Assembly: GCA_021413675.1 (NCBI GenBank)
Contig: JAIOQA010000211.1
Coordinates: 1-37,687 of the forward strand
Origin: Deltaproteobacteria bacterium
Lineage (GTDB): Bacteria; Myxococcota_A; Polyangia; Haliangiales; Haliangiaceae
Length of the DNA stretch: 37,687 nucleotides
Direction: 5' to 3'
In this document: positions 31,090 through 37,687 of the stretch, piece after piece
Layout: each line of letters begins with the position of its first letter
Position numbering within the stretch: position 1 is the first letter of the stretch
The notes under the pieces: model-generated
Database searches by the model: none
What the model was told of the DNA's origin: nothing
What the model saw: the letters and a program-made list of their open reading frames with translations, nothing else
Made by a program: the position numbers and the translations under genes

Positions 31090-32139
31090 ATGAAGGGCCA
31101 CCGACCTGCGCGCGGTTCCGGACTGCTGGCTGCCATCGGCGCGATCGCGCTCGGGGGCTACGCGATGGTCGCGTGCGCGCACTCGAGCGGCACCGACGGG
31201 ATCGACGGCGGCGGCGGCGACGCCGCGACGATCGACGCCAGCGTGCCCGACGCCGCGCCCGACGCGAGCCTCTGCATCGGCGTCACCTGCACCGGCCTGA
31301 ACTACTGCGACAACGGCGTGTGCACGCCGTTCCCGACCTGTGCCGATGGCGACGCCGGTCCGCCCTGTCGCGCGGGCGAGACCTGCCGCAACGGCGTGTG
31401 CATCCCCGACGCGGACGACCCCGATGGCGATGGCTCGCCGGCCACGATCGACTGCGACGAGACCGATCCGCAGATCCACCCGGGCGCGCCCGAGCGCTGC
31501 AACGGCAAGGACGACAACTGCGACGGCAACACCGACGAGGGTGATCCGATCGCGCTGTGCTCCAACGATCCGTCGGGCGACATCTGCTCGAACGGCAGCT
31601 GCGGCTGCCTGCCCGGTAACTACGATCTCGATCCGACCGTGCCGGGGTGCGAGTGCGTGGCCTCGCCGCTGTCGGATCAGGGCACGAGCTGCGGCGCGGC
31701 GATCGAGCTGGGCTCGCTCTCGGATGTCGGCCAGTCGGCGGTGGTCGCGGGCAACATCGTGCCGGCCGAGCGCCAGGTCTGGTACCACTTCACCGCGGTC
31801 GATCTGCCCGACACGACCTGCGACAACTTCCACGTGCGCGCGCAGCTGACCGCCAACCCCGGCGATCAGTTCCGCGTCCAGGTCGCGCGCGGCTCGTGCG
31901 GCAACATCAACGCCGGCGACTACACCGACTACACCTGGGCGACCGACCTGCGGCAGACGATCAACGGCGGGCTCACCGGGGAGTGTCCGTGCTGGAGCGG
32001 CACCCCGGTCGACAATGTCTCGCCGTGCACCGATGACGGCGGCGACTACTACGTCGTCGTCACCCGGACCGCGGGCAGCACGCTGACCTGCGAGAGCTTC
32101 GCGCTCGAAGTGTCCAACGGTCTCTACGACTGGCAGTGA
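31090..32139 (+). CDS. Cys-rich lipoprotein with MopE-like metal-binding motif
   Basis: The protein has 349 residues from ATG 31090. A basic N-terminus, a hydrophobic stretch and YAMVACAHSS give a lipoprotein signal. The mature part is rich in Cys and Asp, with CNGKDDNCDGNTDEG, the MopE-type putative metal-binding motif frequent in myxobacterial surface proteins, preceded by GDGSPATIDCDETDPQIHPG. Several CxxxxC(D/R)NGVC pieces resemble short disulfide-rich modules. The last 170 residues look like a beta-sandwich (QVWYHFTAVDLPD, DYYVVVTRTAGSTLTCE). It should sit on the cell surface. It lies between the rSAM-methyltransferase and the rSAM gene at 32149, which it precedes by 9 bases. Confidence 0.8.
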   Translation: MKGHRPARGSGLLAAIGAIALGGYAMVACAHSSGTDGIDGGGGDAATIDASVPDAAPDASLCIGVTCTGLNYCDNGVCTPFPTCADGDAGPPCRAGETCRNGVCIPDADDPDGDGSPATIDCDETDPQIHPGAPERCNGKDDNCDGNTDEGDPIALCSNDPSGDICSNGSCGCLPGNYDLDPTVPGCECVASPLSDQGTSCGAAIELGSLSDVGQSAVVAGNIVPAERQVWYHFTAVDLPDTTCDNFHVRAQLTANPGDQFRVQVARGSCGNINAGDYTDYTWATDLRQTINGGLTGECPCWSGTPVDNVSPCTDDGGDYYVVVTRTAGSTLTCESFALEVSNGLYDWQ

Positions 32140-32148
32140 GGATCGGGC

Positions 32149-33303
32149 GTGGCCAACCTCGGCTACATCCAGGTCGTCCGTCACTGCAACCACTTCTGCG
32201 GCTTCTGCTCGAACCCGGCGACGCCGTACACCCACGACCTCGCGTCGATGCAGCCGCTGGTCGACGACTTCGTCGCGCGCGGCTACTTCGGGGTGATCCT
32301 CACCGGCGGTGAGCCGACCTTGCACCCCGAGTTGCCGGCGATCGCGCGCTACGCCCGCGACCGCGGCCTGCACGTCCGGCTGATCACCAACGGCACGCGC
32401 CTCGCCGATCCGGCGTTCGCGCGCGAGCTGGCGCAGGCCGGCGTGCAGCTCGCGCACGTGTCGATCTACTCGGTGGTCGCCGCGGTCGAGGCCGAGCTGC
32501 GCGGCGTCGACGGCACGCTCGAGCGCGCCCGCGCCGCCCTCGACGCGGCGCACGCCGCCGGCATCGAGGTCAACGTCAACACGGTCATCAACCGGCGGAA
32601 CGCCGACCACCTCGATCACACCGTGCGCGTCCTGACCCGCGATCATCCGCAGGTGCGGCACTTCGTGTGGAACAACCTCGATCCGTCGATGGGCCGCGCC
32701 GAGGTCAACCAGGCCCGGTTCACGCCGCGGCTCGCCGACTTCGAGCTCAGCCTCGAGCGCGCGATGCGCCACCTGCACCGCACCGGCCGCACGTTCCGCG
32801 TCGAGAAGGTGCCGCTCTGTTACATGGGCTCGTTCCCCGAGGCCTCGACCGAGACCCGCAAGATCGTGAAGAGCGAGGAGCGCATCGTCCACTTCCTCGA
32901 CGCCAAGCAGACGGTGCGGCAGACCGCGTGGGACCACGTCTACGCCGACGGCTGCCGCGCGTGCACGCTGCGCGACATCTGCGGCGGGCTGTTCGATCGC
33001 GGCCAGGCCTACGATCCGGCGGAGCTCGCGCCGCAGTTCGTGGATCGCGACGCCATCGTGAAGAAGATCATCGAGGACCCGGGCGATCCGGCGTACCCGC
33101 TGCGCGACCTCGCGGCGTGGAAGCAGGCGTTCGCGGCGCGGCAGCGCGCCGGCGATACGAGCGGACTCGCGATCGACGCGGGGCTACCGGTCGGGACGGT
33201 CACGCCCCAGGGCGAGCGGCTCTATCAGGCGAAGCGGCGGCGCGAGGCGGTGCTGGCGCGCGAGGGCGACATCGCGCAGGAGCCGGACGTCAGCGAGGGC
33301 TGA
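32149..33303 (+). CDS. Radical SAM protein with auxiliary Cys motif
   Basis: The protein has 384 residues from GTG 32149, with GAGGA about six bases upstream inside the end of the lipoprotein gene. C13-C17-C20 in CNHFCGFCSNPATP binds the SAM cluster, very near the N-terminus. ILTGGEPTLHPELPAIA, LITNGTRLADPAF and a VSIYSV strand follow. A single auxiliary motif CRACTLRDICGGLFDRG is near residue 275, followed by DPAELAPQF and then an extra 90-residue tail absent in its neighbours. It is probably co-transcribed with the lipoprotein. Its last 14 bases overlap the 3' end of the convergent rSAM gene. Confidence 0.87.
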   Translation: MANLGYIQVVRHCNHFCGFCSNPATPYTHDLASMQPLVDDFVARGYFGVILTGGEPTLHPELPAIARYARDRGLHVRLITNGTRLADPAFARELAQAGVQLAHVSIYSVVAAVEAELRGVDGTLERARAALDAAHAAGIEVNVNTVINRRNADHLDHTVRVLTRDHPQVRHFVWNNLDPSMGRAEVNQARFTPRLADFELSLERAMRHLHRTGRTFRVEKVPLCYMGSFPEASTETRKIVKSEERIVHFLDAKQTVRQTAWDHVYADGCRACTLRDICGGLFDRGQAYDPAELAPQFVDRDAIVKKIIEDPGDPAYPLRDLAAWKQAFAARQRAGDTSGLAIDAGLPVGTVTPQGERLYQAKRRREAVLAREGDIAQEPDVSEG

Positions 33304-34504
33304 TCGGCACCAGCGCCGCGTCGCCGAACCGCGCGAGGTACGCCGACCACGCGCCACCGCAGACCCGATCGAGCGCGCAGCGCGCGCAGCCGGCGGGCTT
33401 GTGCTTGCCGGGCTCGATCGGTCCGCCGCGGCCGTCGCGGATCGCGGCGTGGTGATCGCGCACGTCGGGCGGCAGCGCGCAGGGCGGGAGCCCGCAGCGC
33501 GCCGGGATGATCGCCTCGATGCCGTGTGCGGTCGCGCGCCGGATCGCGGCGGCGAGGTGCGGCGCGAGCTGATCGTAGGGCATGAGCAGCTCGAGCGCGG
33601 TCGCGCCATCGCCGACCGGCGCGACCGGCGACAGCGTCATCGAGCGGAAGCCGGGCCAGCGCGCCGCGACCGCGTCGACCAGCGCCGGCACCTCCGCGGC
33701 GTTCAGCGCGGTGAGCACGACGACCAGGTGCACCCGCACGCCGGGCGTCTCGGCCAGCGCGTCGAGGCCGGCGCGGGTGTGCTCGAGCAGGCCGCGCGAT
33801 CCGATCAGCGCCTCGAAGGTGTCCGGATCGAGCGTGTGCAGCGAGACCTCGGCGGCGTTCATGCCCGCGTCGACCAGGCGATCGCGCAGCGGCCGGTGGT
33901 GCAGCGTCGTGCCGTTGGTCTGGACGCGGCGCGTGGCGATGCCGGCGTCGCGCGCGGCGCGCAGGTACTCGGGCAGGCGCGGATCGAGCGTGGTCTCGCG
34001 GCCGGTGAGCAACAGCTCGCGGCAGCCGGCGCGCGCGGCCGCGGCGATCTGCGCGAGCACCGCCGCGGCGTCGGGCAGGATCGTCGGCGAGTCCTCGGGC
34101 GTGTTGCAGAACCGGCAGCGCTCGTTGCACGCGCGGTTGATGCGCAGCTCGACCAGCGCGCCGCCGCCGTGGAGCACGGGCAGGAACTTCGGGCCGCCAC
34201 CCTCGAAGGTCGCGAGCGCCGCGGCGAGCCGGCGCACGACCGCCGCGGCGGCGGCGTGATCGACCCCAGCATCGGCGTAGTACGACAGGTGCAGCGCGCC
34301 GGTCGCGGCGAGATGGGTCGCGCCGGCGACGCGCGGCTCGACGCACACCGTGATCGGCGCCGCGCCGGTCAGCGCGATGTCGACCGCGGCGCGCACCGCG
34401 CTGGCCGCGACCCGCGCGATCGTCCACGGCGCGACCGACGCGACGACGCGAGCGTCATCGAGCGGGTAGACGCGCAGGAACGCGGCGAGCGGGTCCTCGG
34501 GCAT
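33290..34504 (-). CDS. Radical SAM protein with N-terminal accessory domain
   Basis: The protein has 404 residues from ATG 34504. Residues 1-105 form the accessory domain shared with the Tat-exported protein at 25389 and the rSAM protein at 818. C126-C130-C133 in CNERCRFCNTPEDS binds the SAM cluster. The usual GGEP is replaced by GRET in LLTGRETTLDPRLPEYL, then VQTNGTTLHHRPL and VSLHTLDPDTFEAL. The C-terminal CARCALDRVCGGAWSAYLARFG is the shared auxiliary signature. TAGCCT (34515-34520) is ten bases before the ATG. It is predicted to be cytosolic. Confidence 0.87.
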   Translation of the reverse strand: MPEDPLAAFLRVYPLDDARVVASVAPWTIARVAASAVRAAVDIALTGAAPITVCVEPRVAGATHLAATGALHLSYYADAGVDHAAAAAVVRRLAAALATFEGGGPKFLPVLHGGGALVELRINRACNERCRFCNTPEDSPTILPDAAAVLAQIAAAARAGCRELLLTGRETTLDPRLPEYLRAARDAGIATRRVQTNGTTLHHRPLRDRLVDAGMNAAEVSLHTLDPDTFEALIGSRGLLEHTRAGLDALAETPGVRVHLVVVLTALNAAEVPALVDAVAARWPGFRSMTLSPVAPVGDGATALELLMPYDQLAPHLAAAIRRATAHGIEAIIPARCGLPPCALPPDVRDHHAAIRDGRGGPIEPGKHKPAGCARCALDRVCGGAWSAYLARFGDAALVPISPR

Positions 34505-34514
34505 GCGCCCGACG

Positions 34515-34520
34515 AGGCTA
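34515..34520 (-). promoter_or_regulatory. Putative -10 box (TAGCCT) for the rSAM gene at 34504
   Basis: TAGCCT on the minus strand lies ten bases ahead of ATG 34504, in the 16-base gap after the small gene ending at 34521. Confidence 0.4.
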
Positions 34521-34829
34521 TCACCGTGGCGGGTGGTCGTCGTCGGCCGCGGCGAACACGTCGCGCACGATCGCGGTCGCCGCGAACAGCAGGAACCGCC
34601 GCGCCATCGTCCGGATCGCGGACGCGCGATCGAACGAGCCCGCGGCGTAGCCCACGACGATCGCCGAGCCGAAGCGCAGCCACGGGTTGCGCAGGAGCCC
34701 GGTGAGGGGCTCCGCCGCGCCGAGCGGCGCGCGCGCCGACGAGGCCGACGACGTCGGCGGGGCGGGAGGGTCGCGAAACGCGCGGCTCGCCGCCGCCATT
34801 CGCGAGGAGATGCCAGTGGGGCGCTGCAT
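34521..34829 (-). CDS. Small membrane-associated protein of unknown function
   Basis: The protein has 102 residues from ATG 34829. The only notable segment is LLRNPWLRFGSAIVVGYAAG, a short hydrophobic Gly-containing stretch after an NP pair, like the C-terminal membrane segment of DUF883/ElaB-YqjD-type proteins. The next gene upstream (34835-35077) has the matching segment MGRNPIAFAVAGLAMGYVIA, so the two are probably related and co-transcribed (5-base gap). No further function is visible. Confidence 0.55.
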   Translation of the reverse strand: MQRPTGISSRMAAASRAFRDPPAPPTSSASSARAPLGAAEPLTGLLRNPWLRFGSAIVVGYAAGSFDRASAIRTMARRFLLFAATAIVRDVFAAADDDHPPR

Positions 34830-34834
34830 GACGG

Positions 34835-35077
34835 CTAGCGGCGCGACCGCATGCGCGCGATGACGTAGCCCATGGCCAGGCCGGCCACGGCGAACGCGAT
34901 CGGGTTGCGCCCCATGCGGCTGGAGAGCTGCTTCATCGCGCCCTGCACGCGATCGCGGGCGGCCTTGCCGCGGGCGGCCGCGCTCTTGGATGCGTCGGCC
35001 ACGCCGTCGACGAGGCGCGACGTGCCGTTGTCAGCGTGATCGGTGTGGTTGGTCTGGGTCTCGGTCTCGATGGTCAT
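34835..35077 (-). CDS. Small DUF883-like membrane-anchored protein
   Basis: The protein has 80 residues from ATG 35077. An acidic, Thr-rich start (MTIETETQTNHTDHADNG) leads into a helix with repeated Ala/Lys (ASKSAAARGKAARDRVQGAM) and ends with a Gly-zipper-like membrane segment and an RMRSRR basic tail. This order resembles the ElaB/YqjD/DUF883 proteins that tether to the inner membrane and in E. coli are linked to ribosomes and stress. The link to this function is by resemblance only. Confidence 0.55.
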   Translation of the reverse strand: MTIETETQTNHTDHADNGTSRLVDGVADASKSAAARGKAARDRVQGAMKQLSSRMGRNPIAFAVAGLAMGYVIARMRSRR

Positions 35078-35330
35078 GCAACGCCCTTGTGCATCGCGAG
35101 TGCCACCTCGCGCGGCGCACCGGATCGCCCGCCGAACGGTTCGTATCATCAAAGCGCGGCGGTCGATCGCGATCGCGTCGTGGCCGACGTCGCCGTGCGG
35201 ACGCGCCCATGCGCGCGGCGGCATGTGCGGACGCGCCCGATCGCCCTGCGCTCGTCCGCGCACTCGGCGCCGCACGCCGCCGGAATCGCTGGGGCCGGGC
35301 GGTGGCGCGAGCCGTGCACAACCCGCGGCC
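35078..35330. other. Divergent intergenic region with a 14-base direct repeat
   Basis: No gene is seen. GTGCGGACGCGCCC occurs at 35195-35208 and again at 35225-35238, exactly 30 bases apart. A TATCAT box at about 35149 could act as a promoter. Otherwise unremarkable GC-rich sequence. Confidence 0.4.
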
Positions 35331-35503
35331 ATGACCATCGAGAAGACCCCTGTTCCGAACCAGCCCGTCAAGACCCCGCAGATGGCGCAGAAGAAGGGCG
35401 CCGCGCCGGCCGCCGTGTTCCTGGCGCCGATCTCAACCGCTGGCTCGAGGGCTCCAAGCACCTCGCCGAGCCCGCCGCGCCGCCGCCGGGCGCCGCTCAC
35501 TGA
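35331..35503 (+). pseudogene. Small protein gene with a one-base frameshift
   Basis: ATG 35331 opens MTIEKTPVPNQPVKTPQMAQ and stays protein-like through GAAPAAVF. After about 35424 the plausible continuation is in another frame: GADLNRWLEGSKHLAEPAAP, ending at TGA 35503. The span is 173 bases, one short of 58 codons, so a single-base deletion near 35420-35424 would explain it. It may be a real mutation or a sequencing error. The protein would be about 57 residues, basic then amphipathic, of unknown function. Confidence 0.5.
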
Positions 35504-35535
35504 CCCGCCTCGATCACGCCGAAAGGATCGTCACC

Positions 35536-35811
35536 ATGATGCGTCGAACGCTGTCCGCCGTTCTCGTCACCGCCGCGCTCGTCGCCGCGCCCTCCGGCGC
35601 GGCCTTCGCGGCGCCCACGCCCATCGCCGCGGCCGCACCGGCTCCGGTGAGCTCGCCGGCGCCCGCGCGCACGGACGCCGCGCGCTACGCGGCGCTCGAG
35701 GCCGCCACCCCGACGGCCGCGGCGTTCGAGGGCGGCAGCCGCGTGCTCATCATCGGAGGCAGCACGCTCACGATCGTGCTGATCGTGCTGCTCGTGGTGA
35801 TCCTGGTGTGA
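35536..35811 (+). CDS. Small exported protein with C-terminal membrane segment
   Basis: The protein has 91 residues from ATG 35536, with GAAAGGA eight bases upstream. MMRRTLSAVLVTAALVAAPS plus GAAFA is a Sec signal, cleaved likely after AFA. An Ala/Pro-rich linker follows, then FEGGSRVLIIGGS and a C-terminal hydrophobic segment of about 18 residues (TLTIVLIVLLVVILV). The mature product is only about 65 residues. It could be a small inner-membrane protein; no family is recognised. A strong hairpin follows seven bases after the stop. Confidence 0.65.
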   Translation: MMRRTLSAVLVTAALVAAPSGAAFAAPTPIAAAAPAPVSSPAPARTDAARYAALEAATPTAAAFEGGSRVLIIGGSTLTIVLIVLLVVILV

Positions 35812-35817
35812 TCACCG

Positions 35818-35847
35818 CCGGCCTGGGAGGCTTCGCCTCCGGGCCGG
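35818..35847 (+). terminator. GC-rich hairpin after the small exported protein gene
   Basis: The arms CCGGCCTGGGAGGC and GCCTCCGGGCCGG pair around TTC with a one-base bulge. It starts seven bases after the stop at 35811. No clear T-run follows, so its efficiency as an intrinsic terminator is uncertain. Confidence 0.5.
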
Positions 35848-35878
35848 AACCGCATTTCGCCGACGTCGCGTCGGATGA

Positions 35879-35927
35879 TCGACCCTCGCCGCCCAGGTCC
35901 GTTGGACCGACGGGTCGCGAGGGTCGA
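35879..35927. repeat. Nested inverted repeats (possible structured RNA or operator)
   Basis: Outer arms TCGACCCTCGC (35879-35889) and GCGAGGGTCGA (35917-35927) are perfect over 11 bases. An inner perfect pair GGTCC/GGACC (35896-35908) forms a second stem. It lies 52 bases upstream of the lipoprotein gene at 35979. Confidence 0.5.
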
Positions 35928-35978
35928 CGTCGTCCGGCGCCGCCGGCTTGGGCGCGCAACCACGCGCCGAGGTCTCGC

Positions 35979-36512
35979 ATGCGCATGCTTCCCCAGGTCC
36001 TGACCGCCGCACTGGCGACCACGCTGCTCGGTGGTTGCTTCGTCCGCCCCGCCACCTACGGCGAGGTCTCCGTCACCACGCCGGGGATGGTCTACATCGA
36101 CTCCGACGTGCAGGTCGTGGCCGACTACGAGTACCCGGTGTTCTACTCGTCCGGCGCCTACTGGCGCTTCGACGGCGGCTACTGGTACCGGTCGCCGTGG
36201 CGCGACCGCAGCTGGTCGCGCACCGAGAACGTGCCGGTCGCGGTGCGTCGCGTGCCGCACCCCGAGAACTACGCGCACTACACCCCCGGGCCGCGCGACC
36301 ACCGCGTCGCCCCGGCGCCCCGCCGCCTGCCGCCGCCGCGTGAGGTCGATCACCGCACGCCGGTCGAGCGCCGCGCGCCCGCGCCGCCGGTCGATCACCG
36401 CGCGCCGGCGCCCGAGGCGCGCCCGCCCGTGGATCACCGCGCCCCACCGCCGCGGACCGCGCCGCACGAGGATCGCGGCAACGACCACCGCGAGCCTCGC
36501 GATCGCCACTGA
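35979..36512 (+). CDS. Lipoprotein with Tyr/Trp-rich core and Pro/His/Arg-rich repeats
   Basis: The protein has 177 residues from ATG 35979 (ATG 35985 is also possible). MRMLPQVLTAALATTLLGGC is a lipoprotein signal. Residues 25-75 are rich in Tyr and Trp (VFYSSGAYWRFDGGYWYRSP), a pattern found in small envelope proteins of delta-proteobacteria. From about residue 105 the sequence is low complexity, with four copies of a VDHRxP motif between Pro, Arg and Ala. Such tails often bind cell wall or polyanions, but this is a guess. No enzyme motif is present. Confidence 0.7.
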   Translation: MRMLPQVLTAALATTLLGGCFVRPATYGEVSVTTPGMVYIDSDVQVVADYEYPVFYSSGAYWRFDGGYWYRSPWRDRSWSRTENVPVAVRRVPHPENYAHYTPGPRDHRVAPAPRRLPPPREVDHRTPVERRAPAPPVDHRAPAPEARPPVDHRAPPPRTAPHEDRGNDHREPRDRH

Positions 36513-36566
36513 CGAACGCACTCCCGCAGGCGCCTCGCCGGCATGGCGAGTGCACAGGAGCGCTGC

Positions 36567-37687
36567 ATGTTCACCGAGCTACCGACCAGCGAGCCCGGCC
36601 TCCCCGACGAACGCTCCGGCGATCGCGGACGGCTTCCACCGGGGACGCTCGCGGGCCCGTGGCGGGTCGAGCACGAGCTCGGGCACGGCGGCATGGGCAC
36701 GGTGTACGCGGTCACGCACGAGACCATCGAGAAGCGCGCTGCGCTCAAGGTCGTGCATCCCCACGCGCTGACGCCGTGGTTCACCGCCGAGCGATTCCTC
36801 GCCGAGGCCCACGTCGTCAACCAGGTCGCGCACTCCGGCATCGTGGACATCTTCGAGACCGGGCGGCTCCCGGATGGGCGGCCGTACCTGGTGATGGAGC
36901 GGCTCGAGGGCGAGACCCTGGGCCAGCGGGTCGCGAAGGGCCGGCTCGCGCCCGAGGAGGTCTGCGAGATCCTCCACGAGGTCTGCGCTGCGATCGGCGC
37001 CGCGCACCGGGCGCACATCGTCCACCGCGATCTGAAGCTCGACAACATCTTCCTGGTCGAGGCGCACGACGAGCAGCGCGCGTGCATCAAGGTCCTCGAC
37101 TGGGGCATCGCCAAGGTCCTGTCGACGGACCCGCTGGCGACCTGCGCCGAGCGCCTCACCGGCACGCCCCGCTACGTCTCGCCGGAGCAGGCCTGCGGCC
37201 AGACGATCACCGTGCAGTCCGACGTCTACTCGCTCGGCGTCGTCGCCTACGAGCTGTTCGTCGGTGCCGCGCCGTTCGACGCCGACTCCGCCGGTCAGCT
37301 GTTGCTGATGCACGCGCGCGACGTCCCGGCGCCGCCGCGCGCGCACTGGCGCGAGATCCCACCGGACCTCGACGCGCTGGTCATCTCGATGCTGGCCAAG
37401 GACCCGCGCCAGCGGCCGCCGATCGATCAGGTCGCGCAGCGGCTGGCGGTGATCCACGCGCGGCTGCGCGGCCAGCGTCGGACGCAGGTCCGGCACGGGA
37501 TCGCGCCGATGCCGCGCCGGGCGCACGGGCCGCGCCGGGTCGCGAGCGCGGTGTCGAGCACGGTGCTGGCGCCGCGCGTGTCGCGCTGGACCTCGCCGCG
37601 CCTGCGCTTCGTGCGCGCGCTCGCGCTGGTCGCGTTGCTCGGCGACGTGGTGCTGTCGGCGCATGCCCGCACCGCGGGCGCCGATCC
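36567..37687 (+). CDS. Ser/Thr protein kinase, 5' part (runs off window)
   Basis: The frame is open from ATG 36567 to the window end (373 codons visible). AGGAG lies six bases upstream. The Hanks-type kinase domain begins near residue 33 with LGHGGMGTVYA; the ATP lysine is K61 in AALKVV; HRDLKLDNIF starts at residue 153; DWG (D178) replaces DFG; GTPRYVSPEQA and SDVYSLGVVAYELF follow. After the kinase, an Arg-rich linker leads to a hydrophobic segment near residues 350-366 (VRALALVALLGDVVLSA), probably a transmembrane helix. The extracytoplasmic part is not in the window. It has no clear tie to the rSAM genes. Confidence 0.88.
   Translation, partial: MFTELPTSEPGLPDERSGDRGRLPPGTLAGPWRVEHELGHGGMGTVYAVTHETIEKRAALKVVHPHALTPWFTAERFLAEAHVVNQVAHSGIVDIFETGRLPDGRPYLVMERLEGETLGQRVAKGRLAPEEVCEILHEVCAAIGAAHRAHIVHRDLKLDNIFLVEAHDEQRACIKVLDWGIAKVLSTDPLATCAERLTGTPRYVSPEQACGQTITVQSDVYSLGVVAYELFVGAAPFDADSAGQLLLMHARDVPAPPRAHWREIPPDLDALVISMLAKDPRQRPPIDQVAQRLAVIHARLRGQRRTQVRHGIAPMPRRAHGPRRVASAVSSTVLAPRVSRWTSPRLRFVRALALVALLGDVVLSAHARTAGAD

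Noticed and set aside
1..37687. tRNA, rRNA, insertion sequences, phage attachment sites or integrases
   Set aside because: None was seen on reading both strands; no transposase-like or integrase-like protein is present.

Overview
The window is about 37.7 kb of very GC-rich DNA (roughly three quarters G+C) with dense bacterial genes. The protein set points to a myxobacterium-like member of the Myxococcota, perhaps near the Haliangium/Kofleria/Nannocystis lineages: Hanks-type kinases with WD40 or other C-terminal domains, many lipoproteins, a MopE-like Cys-rich lipoprotein, and vertebrate-like FABP/nitrobindin folds. This placement rests on gene style only; no rRNA or marker gene is present. 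The codon usage looks uniform, so I see no sign of a recent foreign insert.

The main feature is an island of radical SAM (rSAM) genes. Between 818 and 34504 there are twelve rSAM proteins with an intact Cys motif plus a thirteenth that is only the C-terminal half of one. Because several are multi-domain, about sixteen Fe-S binding motifs can be counted. Most share a C-terminal auxiliary-cluster signature close to CxxCx5CxG...Y...(F/Y)G..EL.P. Several architectures are unusual: a triple-rSAM protein fused to a Gfo/Idh/MocA-type oxidoreductase (3588-7997), a B12-type rSAM fused to a SPASM-type rSAM (14060-16426), proteins pairing an active rSAM half with a half that lost its Cys motif but kept the auxiliary Cys cluster (11635-13419 and 19214-21139), and an rSAM fused to a SAM methyltransferase (29185-30996).

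Inside the island, on the minus strand, is a recognisable His-Xaa-Ser (Hxs) ribosomal-peptide cassette (29152 down to 26462): two HxsD-like proteins, the HxsB maturase, and an HxsA-like precursor ending in HAS, fifteen perfect HGS repeats and a terminal Trp. A typical HxsC is not adjacent. The repeats are identical in protein but varied in codons, indicating selection on the peptide. The most attractive hypothesis is that this is an expanded Hxs-type system in which some of the surrounding rSAM enzymes, an exported zinc protease-like lipoprotein, a Tat-exported accessory domain and two DUF483-like Cys proteins act on or with the peptide. Against a single pathway: most rSAM genes have their own promoters and alternate in strand, so lineage-specific expansion of an rSAM family is an alternative.

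Region by region. 1-767: two coupled genes of unknown function (minus). 818-7997: three rSAM genes (plus). 8038-11619: receptor-like Ser/Thr kinase with WD40 propeller. 11635-13984: rSAM and a DUF5519-like gene (minus). 14060-17640: double rSAM coupled to a HELGH lipoprotein (plus). 17653-21139: two coupled rSAM genes and a nitrobindin-like gene (minus). 21191-23675: rSAM, GFA-family enzyme, lipoprotein (plus). 23679-25329: divergent DUF483-like paralogues. 25389-26461: Tat-exported domain and half-rSAM. 26462-30996: Hxs cassette and rSAM-methyltransferase (minus). 31090-34504: MopE-like lipoprotein and two rSAM genes. 34521-37687: small membrane-associated proteins, a frameshifted small gene, a small exported peptide, a lipoprotein and a kinase running off the end. 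Many starts lie 5-10 bases after a TAnnnT box, which suggests widespread leaderless transcription.
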